Below the pieces are notes generated by a model, which saw nothing but the letters and a program-made list of their open reading frames with translations, was not told the origin of the DNA and searched no databases. DNA of 64,000 bases from Bacteroidales bacterium (GTDB taxonomy: Bacteria; Bacteroidota; Bacteroidia; Bacteroidales; M50B96), in NCBI GenBank assembly GCA_021740905.1, contig JAIOYV010000018.1, positions 16,491 to 80,490 of the forward strand. The letters run 5' to 3'. Both the position numbers and the translations under genes were made by a program. Shown piece by piece: positions 18,555-28,500 of the stretch (positions are counted from its first letter, which is position 1; the number at the start of each line of letters is the position of its first letter).

Positions 18555-18800
18555 TTAATCCGCTTCGGGTTTCTCCTTTTCGGGATTCTTTTTGTAAAAC
18601 AACAATGCCCCAAACAATACCCCATACAAAGTACTGTTCACAGGATTTGATGTGATGGCACAGGTCCCCGAAGCACAGCCCACAAAGTAATAATAGGCAT
18701 ACCCGGCTACAGCTCCAACAACCACCCCAATCAGCAATCGCAGGTTTAAAAAGGATTTTATATTTTGAATCAGCTTTTCCATATCCAAATATCTAAACAT
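18555..18800 (-). CDS. Small DUF6132-type membrane protein, 81 aa
   Basis: A short protein with two hydrophobic segments (LLIGVVVGAVAGYAYYYFV and NSTLYGVLFGALLFY) separated by GCASGTCAITSNP. The Cys-x5-Cys between the helices, with CAITSNP after it, is the mark of the DUF6132 family, whose function is unknown. Two starts are possible (18800 or the ATG at 18782, giving 75 aa); the shorter begins MEKLIQN. It faces the glycosyltransferase gene tail to tail with 20 bases between them. Confidence 0.75.
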   Translation of the reverse strand: MFRYLDMEKLIQNIKSFLNLRLLIGVVVGAVAGYAYYYFVGCASGTCAITSNPVNSTLYGVLFGALLFYKKNPEKEKPEAD

Positions 18801-19034
18801 CTATATATGTTGCAAAGAAAGGTATTTTTGCCATGATCTTAAAATTTGGTTGAAAAACAATATCCGCCGAGTGAGAAATAAATGAGTCTGTTTCGTTTCA
18901 AAAGGATATGATTAATTGCCGAACAAGAACAGTAAATTTAGGAAGGGTGCATTGCCACAAACCAATAATTGCAGAAATCTCACCTACAATAAATTTAAAC
19001 GGCTATCTTTACCTGGTAAATCAAGTATAGCCAA

Positions 19035-20159
19035 ATGAGATTTCAGCAAATCATCTGTCGATCTACCTATTTGAAAACCCTTAGTCTTTCAATAATCTTA
19101 CTAGCAAAATGCAATCTGGGATATTCTCAGCTCGAAAAGCATGATAGCCTGCCTAACAACTTCGTCATCTTACCTGTGCCTACATTGGGGTCGTCGCCCG
19201 AAACCAGATTTTATTTCGGAGCGGCTGTGCTGTTTAGTTTTCGTTCGTCCAATGCACAGCACTCTACTTTGTCATCCGCAAAGGTGGAAGTTACCTACAC
19301 CTTTAATAAACAGATTATCTTCGATTTAGGCCACTATGTTTTTTCCAACTCGAAGAATTATTTGTTTCAGGGCAATAATACCATCCGCTACTACCCTGAG
19401 AAATTTTACGGTATTGGAAGAAACACACCTGAATTGAATGAACTATTGTACGACTATAAACTTGTAGACCTGGACAATTCGGTTTTTTATAATGTGCGAA
19501 GGGAGCTGTATGTAGGAATAAACTACCGGTATAATAATATCTTTGACATACATTTTTCCAACGAATTGCCTTTTTCAACAGAGAATATCATTGGTCTGGA
19601 TGGAGGGATTTCATCCGGTTTTGGGTATTCCCTTTTGCTTGACAGAAGGGATAATTTACTAAATCCATCCGCAGGCAGCTTTTACTTCCAAATTAAACAG
19701 ACCTATTTCAATAAAAATTTTGGCAGTTCTAATGAATTCAGTAAATTTGTTTTTGAAGCGAAAGGGTATTTTACATCATTTATAAGGCAACACATAATAG
19801 CGGTACAAACCTATTGTGTTTCAACCGAGGGCAATGTCCCTTTCAACATGCTTGCGCTTCTTGGAAGTGACAGTCATACGAGAGGATATTTGAAAGGACG
19901 ATACCGGGACAAGAACTATTTTTCGGCTCAGGCAGAATACAGGATGCCTGTGTGGAAATGGCTTGGACTAGTCGGGTTTTATGGAATAGGCGATGTAGCC
20001 CGGAGCTTTTCCGATATCAGCATGGAGGAGTTAAAATATTCATTCGGGGGTGGGATCCGTATTCGGGTGAGCAAAGCCGATAATATAAACCTCCGGTTGG
20101 ATTATGCTATCGGGGAAGGAAGCAGTGGTTTTTATATCTCGTTTGGCGAAGCTTTTTGA
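19035..20159 (+). CDS. Omp85-type (BamA/TamA-like) outer-membrane beta-barrel, 374 aa
   Basis: After a signal peptide ending near GYSQ, the whole protein is a barrel of alternating strands. It contains the surface-antigen blocks LLLDRRDNLLNPSAGSFY and LGSDSHTRGYLKGRYRDKN; the RGY lies where Omp85 proteins have the conserved VRGF/Y loop. It ends in Phe after GFYISFGEA, as expected for an outer-membrane barrel. No POTRA domains precede the barrel, so this is a short POTRA-less member rather than BamA itself. It heads a tight operon (41 and 17 base gaps) with an unknown secreted protein and an alpha/alpha-toroid protein, which suggests a role in exporting or anchoring them; that is inference. 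Confidence 0.82.
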   Translation: MRFQQIICRSTYLKTLSLSIILLAKCNLGYSQLEKHDSLPNNFVILPVPTLGSSPETRFYFGAAVLFSFRSSNAQHSTLSSAKVEVTYTFNKQIIFDLGHYVFSNSKNYLFQGNNTIRYYPEKFYGIGRNTPELNELLYDYKLVDLDNSVFYNVRRELYVGINYRYNNIFDIHFSNELPFSTENIIGLDGGISSGFGYSLLLDRRDNLLNPSAGSFYFQIKQTYFNKNFGSSNEFSKFVFEAKGYFTSFIRQHIIAVQTYCVSTEGNVPFNMLALLGSDSHTRGYLKGRYRDKNYFSAQAEYRMPVWKWLGLVGFYGIGDVARSFSDISMEELKYSFGGGIRIRVSKADNINLRLDYAIGEGSSGFYISFGEAF

Positions 20160-20200
20160 TTATTTTTTTGATTTCATAATTTGACCCTAAAGTCGAAAGG

Positions 20201-20890
20201 ATGAAAAGGAAATATCAACTTATATCAACTTCATGGCGAGGCAGGCTTTGCACGCTTCTTCTGATATTTGCCATATATCCATTCTATTCTCTCAGCCAGG
20301 AAAACCAGGAAATTGTTCAGCAGAAAAACGATTCCATCTATTTGATCAACAAAATTGAAATCAACATCAATTCAGGAAGTATAAAAATACCTGCTATGTT
20401 GAATATGGCGGACGGTTTAATTGAAGTGGTACTGTGTAATAGCATTGGAAAAATGCACGAAAGCCTGCTTGTTACCGGATCAAGCCCGGTTGAACTGCAG
20501 ACATCCCTTTTGCTGTTAGGATACACTCCTAAAAACCAACCTCATTTTTCAGTGGAAAAGGACATTAAAAATATTCCGGATAGTTTCAGGATTTATGTTG
20601 AATATGAACTTGATGGAAAAAAGATTTCAGAACCTGCTGTACATTTCATCTATGATAAGCAAAGGAATGAAAGATTAATTAATTGTTACTGGCAATTCAA
20701 CGGCATAATGGAAACTGAAAACAAGCAGATTATTGCCGGCGATGAGGTTTCAATGGCGGTTACGTATTTCGATCAGTTTGCCATTCTTACCATGAACCTT
20801 CCCTCGAAATTTAATGATGAAATTTATTTTGCCGATGCAAAAAAACTAGAGATCGCACAAAATCTTTTTTTAGTTATCAGGAGACAATAA
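20201..20890 (+). CDS. Secreted protein of unknown function, 229 aa
   Basis: The N-terminus has a basic start and a hydrophobic stretch (LCTLLLIFAIYPFYSLSQ), a likely signal peptide. The rest is predicted beta-rich and shows no motif I recognise. There is no lipobox and no T9SS sorting domain, so it is probably periplasmic. It is preceded by GAAAGG eight bases before the ATG, which may act as a ribosome site. It is the middle gene between the Omp85-type barrel and the toroid protein, with short gaps, so all three are probably co-transcribed. I cannot assign a function. Confidence 0.7.
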   Translation: MKRKYQLISTSWRGRLCTLLLIFAIYPFYSLSQENQEIVQQKNDSIYLINKIEININSGSIKIPAMLNMADGLIEVVLCNSIGKMHESLLVTGSSPVELQTSLLLLGYTPKNQPHFSVEKDIKNIPDSFRIYVEYELDGKKISEPAVHFIYDKQRNERLINCYWQFNGIMETENKQIIAGDEVSMAVTYFDQFAILTMNLPSKFNDEIYFADAKKLEIAQNLFLVIRRQ

Positions 20891-20907
20891 CCAAAAACAA
20901 TCTATCC

Positions 20908-22032
20908 ATGAAAGCAAATTTTAGGATCATCATCGTGTTTGTACTGATTGCAGGGCTTCAAGTCAGCAATAATTGTGTTTTTTCCCAGGATCAAAGCCCA
21001 CTTGACCTTTCACTCAGGAAAGAAGCCGATCATTCCATCCAAATGGGATTAAAATGGCTGATCGAAAATCAGGAAGAAAACGGGTCATGGCAATTCCATC
21101 CGGGTATGACCGGATTAGTTTTGTCGGCTTTCCTGCGTTCCGGGTTCGATTTTCAATTGAAAGACTCAGCCATTTCAAGGGGCTTCGATTTTCTTTTGAC
21201 TTGTGTACAACCCGATGGTAGCATCTTTCAGGAATCGATGCCCAATTACAACACGGCAGTATGCCTCATGGCTTTTAAAGATGCCAAAAACGAAAAGTTC
21301 AAAGACATCATCCACAATGCCGAAAACTACCTGATGAAACTCCAGATTGATGAAAGTGAGGATTTCTCGATCGACAGTTTGTACTATGGTGGCGTGGGCT
21401 ATGGTGGCGACGAAAGGCCCGATTTATCGAACCTGCAATGGGCCATTGAGGCCATGGCTGAAAACGAAAACCCGGAAATAGAAAAGAACTATTCCGAAGA
21501 AGAAAAGAGCCGGTTGCGCGAAAAGAAAATATTTTACGACAAGGCATTGGTGTTTCTGTCACGCTGCCAAAACCTGAAAAATGTGAATCCCGAGATTTAT
21601 GCCGGCAACGATGGGGGTTTTATGTATGAACCCGGAAAGAGCAAGGCCGGGGCAACCAATTCTTATGGAAGTATGACTTATGCAGGCTTGAAAAGTATGA
21701 TCTATGCCAATGTGGCCAAAGATGATAGGCGGGTGGTGGCAGCCTACAGGTGGCTCACCGAAAACTACTCGATAGAAACCACACCTCAAATGGGCGACCA
21801 GGGCTTGTTTTATTATTATCAAACAATGGCAAAGGCATTAACTGCTTATGGCGAAGATTTTATCCCGGTAGAAGGAACAAACCATAATTGGAGGAACGAA
21901 CTTGCTAGACATATCATCAGCATCCAGAATGAAGAAGGCTGGTGGCAAAACGAAAACAACCGGTGGTGGGAGAACAACAAAGTATTGGTGACGGCTTATT
22001 GTTTATTAAGCTTGGAGGAGATGCTGAAGTAG
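20908..22032 (+). CDS. Secreted alpha/alpha-toroid protein (prenyltransferase/squalene oxidase repeats), 374 aa
   Basis: A signal peptide (residues 1-27, ending CVFSQ) is followed by the repeats of the squalene-cyclase/prenyltransferase toroid fold: GLKWLIENQEENGSWQFHPGMTGLVLSAF, GFDFLLTCVQPDGSIFQ, NLQWAIEAM, TNSYGSMTYAGLKSMIYANV and HIISIQNEEGWWQNENN. The QxxxGxW pattern repeats as in this superfamily. The catalytic DxDD of terpene cyclases is not evident, and the protein is exported, so a terpene cyclase role is unlikely. Planctomycetes and Bacteroidota have many such secreted toroids of unknown function. The giant protein encoded next begins with the same fold. It is the last gene of a three-gene operon. 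Confidence 0.85.
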   Translation: MKANFRIIIVFVLIAGLQVSNNCVFSQDQSPLDLSLRKEADHSIQMGLKWLIENQEENGSWQFHPGMTGLVLSAFLRSGFDFQLKDSAISRGFDFLLTCVQPDGSIFQESMPNYNTAVCLMAFKDAKNEKFKDIIHNAENYLMKLQIDESEDFSIDSLYYGGVGYGGDERPDLSNLQWAIEAMAENENPEIEKNYSEEEKSRLREKKIFYDKALVFLSRCQNLKNVNPEIYAGNDGGFMYEPGKSKAGATNSYGSMTYAGLKSMIYANVAKDDRRVVAAYRWLTENYSIETTPQMGDQGLFYYYQTMAKALTAYGEDFIPVEGTNHNWRNELARHIISIQNEEGWWQNENNRWWENNKVLVTAYCLLSLEEMLK

Positions 22033-22131
22033 AATTAGAATATTGATGAAAAAAGAATTTGATTAGACTTTTAATAAATACATCAAAACCATGGTATTGG
22101 AAGGAAAAGCTGGGTTTCATTTTTATGATAA

Positions 22132-22255
22132 GTTGCTACGGAGCACTGTCTCCCCCTTGGGGGAGAATAAGAGGGGGGAGTTCCAATTTGTAATTCCACC
22201 CCCTAGCCCCCGCAGTCCCGACTGCATCGGGATAGACTGGGGGACATCCTCCGAA
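22132..22255. repeat. Dispersed intergenic repeat, copy 1
   Basis: This segment (TTGCTACGG..., CTGTCTCCCCCTTGGGGGAG, then CCACCCCCTAGCCCCC and CAGTCCCGACTGCATC) matches the reverse complement of 49110-49257 with scattered changes and an indel. It creates a spurious 73-codon frame, which I reject. It lies in the gap between the toroid operon and the giant gene. Confidence 0.8.
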
Positions 22256-22321
22256 ATAGCATTTATCCTTACCAATGAAATCATCCAATCAAAGTATTTA
22301 CTAATTGACTAATAAAGTTGA

Positions 22322-22344
22322 GGTTGTCGCAAATTGCGATAACC
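22322..22344. promoter_or_regulatory. Near-perfect 23-bp palindrome upstream of the giant gene
   Basis: GGTTGTCGCA and TGCGATAACC are inverted around AAT with a single mismatch. It lies 174 bases before the giant gene's ATG in a gap with no gene. It could be an operator for a dimeric regulator or the hairpin of a terminator for the toroid operon; there is no T-run after it, which favours an operator. Confidence 0.45.
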
Positions 22345-22517
22345 TGGAATGTAAAATTGAAAAAGAATAAGGCACAGTCGAAAATGTAATTTAAACAAAC
22401 ACAACATTTTTCAGAAAGAAGACAAGAGACACACGACAGATTCAAGGCTGTGGAAGATGGCAAAATGCCATTAGTTGAAAGAAATTAAACTAATTATAAA
22501 TTTTAATTTATTCAGCC

Positions 22518-25500
22518 ATGAAGAAGAATTTTATTTGCTGCGTACTGACTTTGGCAGCCTTATGTTTCCTTAGTCTAAACCCTGTCCTTTCCCAGTCAAC
22601 CAAACAAACGCAAAATAGCGTTTTGAGCACAGCTCAAAACCTTTTGCAAGAGTATAATTATACACCACCTACTCAGGGCATGTTAGGTACCGCTACCCAA
22701 ACCCCGGAAGAAAGCTGGGAAGAATATTATTCCCAATTGAATTCTACGAAGTCGACAACAACCACTTATCCCATGACAGTGAAGGTAATGCCTACCTATT
22801 ATGTGTGGCCAAACCAGTCGTTTATTCTTTGGGGAAATGTAAAGTGGGACGGAGGTTTTTCCGGATCAGGAACCTACTATTGGGATTTTGGTGATGGGAC
22901 ACAATCTACCCCAGCTACCATATCCAATGTCAAATACATGAGTGCTTCCCATAGCTATGCAAATTATGCAACTTATACAGCCACACTTCATGTAACCGAC
23001 AATCAGGGCTTGACCGAGAGCCAGAGTGTCAGTATTCGTGTGGTTTTGAACGAGAGGGAGACTCGCAGAAAGAGAGCCATAGAGGATGGTCTGCGCTATC
23101 TTTACTTACAACAATATGCCGATGGGCATTGGTACGGAAATTACAGTTATGCCCCTGCCCCGGAAGTGGCAGCTACCGGCCTGGCTTTGTTATCCTTCGA
23201 AGAAAATGGACATCAGCCCTGGAATTCGCCCGACCACGACATTTACAAAGAAGTGGTCCAGAAAGGATTTCAATATTTGTGGGGCGAAATAGAAAGAAAT
23301 ACCATTTCGAACCAGACTTACGGAAACCCTGATGGGGACGGCAATGGCTATGGTTACCATTTTTCCGGTTCACGGTCTTCGTATGCAGACCCAACCGCAT
23401 TAGCCGCTATAGTCACATCCAATTCACCTAACCAGGTGATTACAAACGGCCCTTCGTGGGTGCAAGGGCAAACCTATCTTCAGGTAGTCCAAAACCTGGT
23501 CGATGAAATAGCCTGGAGCCAGTCGGAAACAGGAAATGGACGGGGTGGCTGGCGTTACGATATTACCGGCGCAAACGCTGGCGATGCTGATATGTCAACT
23601 ACGCAATGGCCGGTTTTAGGTTTGCTTTTTGCAGAATCCTGGGGCATTACAGCACCATCCTTTGTTCGAAATGAGCTGGCGAATTTTAGTTCTTATGCCC
23701 AAAATGCTGATGGGCATTATGGATATACGGGACCTGGTGATGGTTTCTATATGTCACGCCAGGGATCGGGTGCAATTTGTCTGTATTATAGAGGATTAGG
23801 CCCGGGAAATTCACAATACGACAATATGATTAATTATTATATAAATCACTACACAGTCGACGATGGCTATTCAGGAAAGTATGGTTTGTATGCCCTCTAC
23901 AAGGGGCTTTGGTTCTATGGCCTGTTGAATCAAAACATTGGCTCCCACACCTGGTGGAACGATTATGTCGATTTGTTAACTTCCACACAGGGTACATCAG
24001 GCGACTGGCCCGGTTCGTGGGGGAGCAATGCACTGAATACCGGTTTCAGTATCCTTGTGCTCACGCCAAAAATAATTGTCCCCAACGACATTTTAAATGT
24101 GGATATCACGGTCATCAATAAAGATAAATTTCCAAAGATTGCTGTAACAGCTGATATAACATCGTATGGTTTACCGCTACCAAGCCTCACAGCACAGTCG
24201 TTCACTCTTACTGAAAACGGAAATCTTCAATCTGTACATGTGGAATATGTAGACAATCAATATATATTGAGTTATACCACCGACGAACCAAACTTATTTG
24301 TAGGAAACCGGAATGTTTTTGTAGAAGTCACAACAGAATTGTATGATGAGGTGCAGCAACAAAATGTTACGGTTTCCAACTATGGGACATCATTTTATGT
24401 ACTTTCCACACCCCCTGTAATCAACCGGACAGCTGCCACCATTGCCTTGAGTAATCAGATCAATGCCCCAGGTGTTGATTTTATAATTGAAGCTTACATT
24501 GAAGATTATTACGAACCTTACCTCCAATCGGCATCTATATTTTATCGCCCCTCGAATTCTGGGACAGGTTTTGTTGAAGTTCCTATGTATCAGCAAAGCG
24601 GATCTTTGTGGCGCGGATATATTCCGGGAAATGCATCCCAAACTCCAGGGATCGATTATTATATATCGGCTACCGATGGATCAAACACGAGTTATAAGCC
24701 TACTTCAAGTGCTGATGTTTTTCCGTACCAAATCCCGGTAGAGAATCTCCTTCCTGTAATTACACACACCCCTGTATTGTTTGGGGTTCAGGGCTTGGAT
24801 GTTTCAATCACCGCTACTGCAACCGATAATACGACGAATTTAACTGCGGTGAATCTGCATTATCGTGGTATGGGTCAACAGTATTGGGAATTTACCACAA
24901 TGAGCCTTGTATCGGGAAGCACCTACCAGGGAACAATCCCGGGGGCGTACTTTCTTATCGAGGGTTGCGAATATTATATTTCGGCCACCGATAACTTTAA
25001 CCTTATTGGATATTCTGGGTTTATTGACTGTCCATTTCAGATTGTCCCGAATAATTTAGGAAACTTGAAAGGCACAATCACAAATGCACAAACCGGTACA
25101 CCCATACCAAATGTTACAGTATCCCTGCAAACCGGTGGAACATTGGTTCAAACGGTTACTTCGGGCGAAGATGGCAGTTATACTTTCTATGGTGTACAGC
25201 CTGGTACTTATACAGCGAAAGCACAAAAGCTTGGTTATATAACTTCCACAAGTGGCAATTTAGCAGTTGCTTCCTCGCAGGAAACAACTTATAATTTTGC
25301 CCTCAACCTTAACAATACAGTAGATGTTGCTTTAGCGAATATTGCAAAAACCACTACACTCGATCCGCTTGATCCATTGTTGTTGAATATTAACCTTATC
25401 AATTTGGGTGCACAGGATGCTCAAAATGTAAAAGTAGCAGTCTATTCCGAAGATATTACACTAGCTCATCCACCAATGGTTCAATTAGGTACAATAATTA

Positions 25501-28500
25501 TTCCTTCACTGGAGGCATTGCAATCACATACTGCCCAATCGAGCTGGTTGCCGGCCTCAGATTATGTTAGGATTACAGCAGAAATCGATCCTGATGATAT
25601 ATACTCGGAATTGGATGAATTGAACAACATAAAATCGGTTGAATTTGCTTTCACACCACCCACTATTACAGATGTTGTAGCTTTAATCGATGAAAACCCA
25701 TCACCTTCTATTATCGGGAAGTTCATGTCGGGTATCGAAAACAATATGAATACGTTTACCGCTACAGTTACCGACCCCGAAGGTATTGCCACAATCAAGA
25801 AAGTAATATTTCAATTTGGCAACACGATAACCCTTGAAGATACTGACGGTAGCGATGGTTGGTCGGTTGAAGTGGACATGGGGATATTCCCATCAAACGA
25901 CATACAACTTAAAGTTTTGGCCTACGACATAACAAACCTCGCATCTGCAAAAATGATAAAAACCATCGATATGTACGCACCGCCTCCGTGGCTATCAAAA
26001 TTCCAGCAAACTGGCCCCTATTACTTCGAGGACGGCATGTTCAAAAACACCCTCAAGCTGAAAAACCTGCAAACAGGAAATAGCGATATGTTCAACTTTA
26101 GCCATACACTTTACCAGGGTATGAAGCTTATAGGATCGTTGCAAAACGAATTTGATGGAGGTATTGAAGTGGAAGTTGGTTTTCCGGTTGACGATTCGCA
26201 TGCTCCTTATATGAAAGGTGGGTTTAAACTTGCCCAGGAAGTCCTTGGCCGCGAAGTAGGTTCAGCCGATGCCGACATCACCTTTGTCCTGGCTTCTGAT
26301 TACACACTTCAAAATATTTCGTATACCTTTAGCGAGGATGTAATATTGTTCAGAGACCAGTACACCAGTTATGTAGAGACCGGAATACCTGGATTGCAAG
26401 TTATCTTGGGAATTGGTTTCGAGATTTTTGCAGGACTAACTTTCGAGGCATCGAGTGCAACAAATTTAACAAATTACACTGTAACCTTTAGTCCTTACAT
26501 AGGAGGCGCAATACACGGAACTGTAGGCCTGCAGATTCTATATGGACTTGCCAGGGGAGAAGCAACAGTTTCCCCAACGCTTCAAATAAACTTCGATTTG
26601 GTGTATAATTCCAACAATGGATTTGGAAGCGATCTCAATGGCGAATTCGAAGTGAGATATAATCTTATGATTAGCTTTTTCTGGGGTTTGTGGAAGGACG
26701 ATATAATTTCAGGTACATGGGGCCCGTGGAGTTTAGGCAATAATAAGATGAATGTTGTAATGGTTTTGGATACCACACTGGCTATACCGCAGGTACTTCC
26801 CTATCCCCAGGTCCGTACCGATTCGTATGGTAATCTGGCAGTTATCTGGGTAACCGACAAGGATACGCTAAAATCCGAGATTGATCCTGAACTGGCTTTT
26901 AGTTATAAGACTGTAACTGGGAACTGGTCTACACCAGTAGACATAGAATCGAACGATTATTTCGAATCCTGTCCCGACATTTCATTTATGCACAACGACA
27001 GTGTGGTGGCTGTTTGGGTAAGGAATAGCATTTCAAAAACCCAGGCAACGGGGATGTCAAACATTACCATGTACGACATCCTGAATGCCCAGGATATATA
27101 TTATGCCATTTACGATACGGTAAACGGCTGGGGCACATCGGCTCCTGTGATTTCCGATGCTGCCGGTTCCTATTATTCCGACGGGGTTCCTTCTGTCGAT
27201 TTCAACAGTGCTTCACAAGGGTTGGTTTTGTGGACACGTTCGTCGAACAATACAAATCCCTTCCAGGCTGGGGCAATGGATATTTACTATTCCGTCTGGA
27301 GTGGTTCTTCCTGGTCGACACCGGCTATATTGGTGAACAATGCCAACAGTAACTTTGAGCCTATTGTCCGTTTCAACCATGCCGGGACATCGGCTTTGGC
27401 AGTTTGGAAAACTGATGTGGATGGCTTACCACAAACTCCCACTGACAATGAATTGGCTTATAGCATGTGGAACGGCACAAGCTGGTCGGCTGCACAAAGC
27501 TTTACCAGCAATGCTTTGAACGAATATGACCCGGTGATTGCTGCTCTGTCAAATGGCGATTTTGTTTGCTCATGGATAGAAGAAGAGATGGATAACACCA
27601 GTCAGCACCGACAATGCAGGGTAATGGCCAATCTTTATTCAGCAATGGGCAGCCAATGGGGAACACCAGAATTGGTGTATACTGATTCGTTCACCCTCGA
27701 AAAACCCGTATTAAATATAGATACCCGAAACATTGCAGGGTTGCTTTGGAAAGGCACAAATGGGACACAGACCGATTTGTTCTTCTCGGCAAAAGATTAT
27801 GCGAATGGCTCACTTTGGACAACTCCCGGGATAATGACGGATGATGCAGTATCCGATTGGATGAGCACGGCTACCATCGATGCCTTCAATAATATGCACT
27901 ATATCGATTTTAAATTTGATCTGGATGAAAATGGAAGTCAAACAGTTGCCGGGCCGAATATTATGAACCTGATGTCGGCAAGTAACAATAACCCGGTCAC
28001 CGGCACGCTCGATACCGGCTTAACTTACCTGACATACATGCTTAATCCTGATTTGGAGATTACTGATGAAGATATTTACCTGATGCCTGTTACCTCAATT
28101 GAAGAAGGCGACTCGCTGCAACTGGTTGTAAATTACCACAACATCAGTGCAGTTCCTATCAATGGATTCACCGTTGATTTATACCAGAATGGCGCACTGG
28201 TTTTAAGTTTGACAGACTCGTTGCTGGGGACTACCTCCGATTCATTGGTCTGGGATTTTATTGTCAGTGCTGGGCTTCATCATTTTGAGGTCTTTCTCGA
28301 CTCGGCCAATGTTGTGGCTGAAGTGGATGATACCAACAATGATGCTGCCTTTACTCTACTTGTAGCTTCCGATTTAATGGCGGAGAATCTAAATACAAGC
28401 AATCCAACACCAGTTCAGGGCGAAGTAATTCAACTATCTGCCAACATCAGAAACCTTCAGGGAGCCGATGCCAATAACATTATTGCCCGTTTCTTTGATG

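Noticed and set aside
20908..22032. Terpene (squalene-hopene) cyclase
   Set aside because: The protein has a signal peptide, is about half the length of such enzymes and lacks a clear DxDD motif; only the toroid fold is shared.
22091..22312. A 73-codon open frame in the gap before the giant gene
   Set aside because: It runs through the dispersed repeat that also occurs inverted at 49110-49257; the peptide has no family features.
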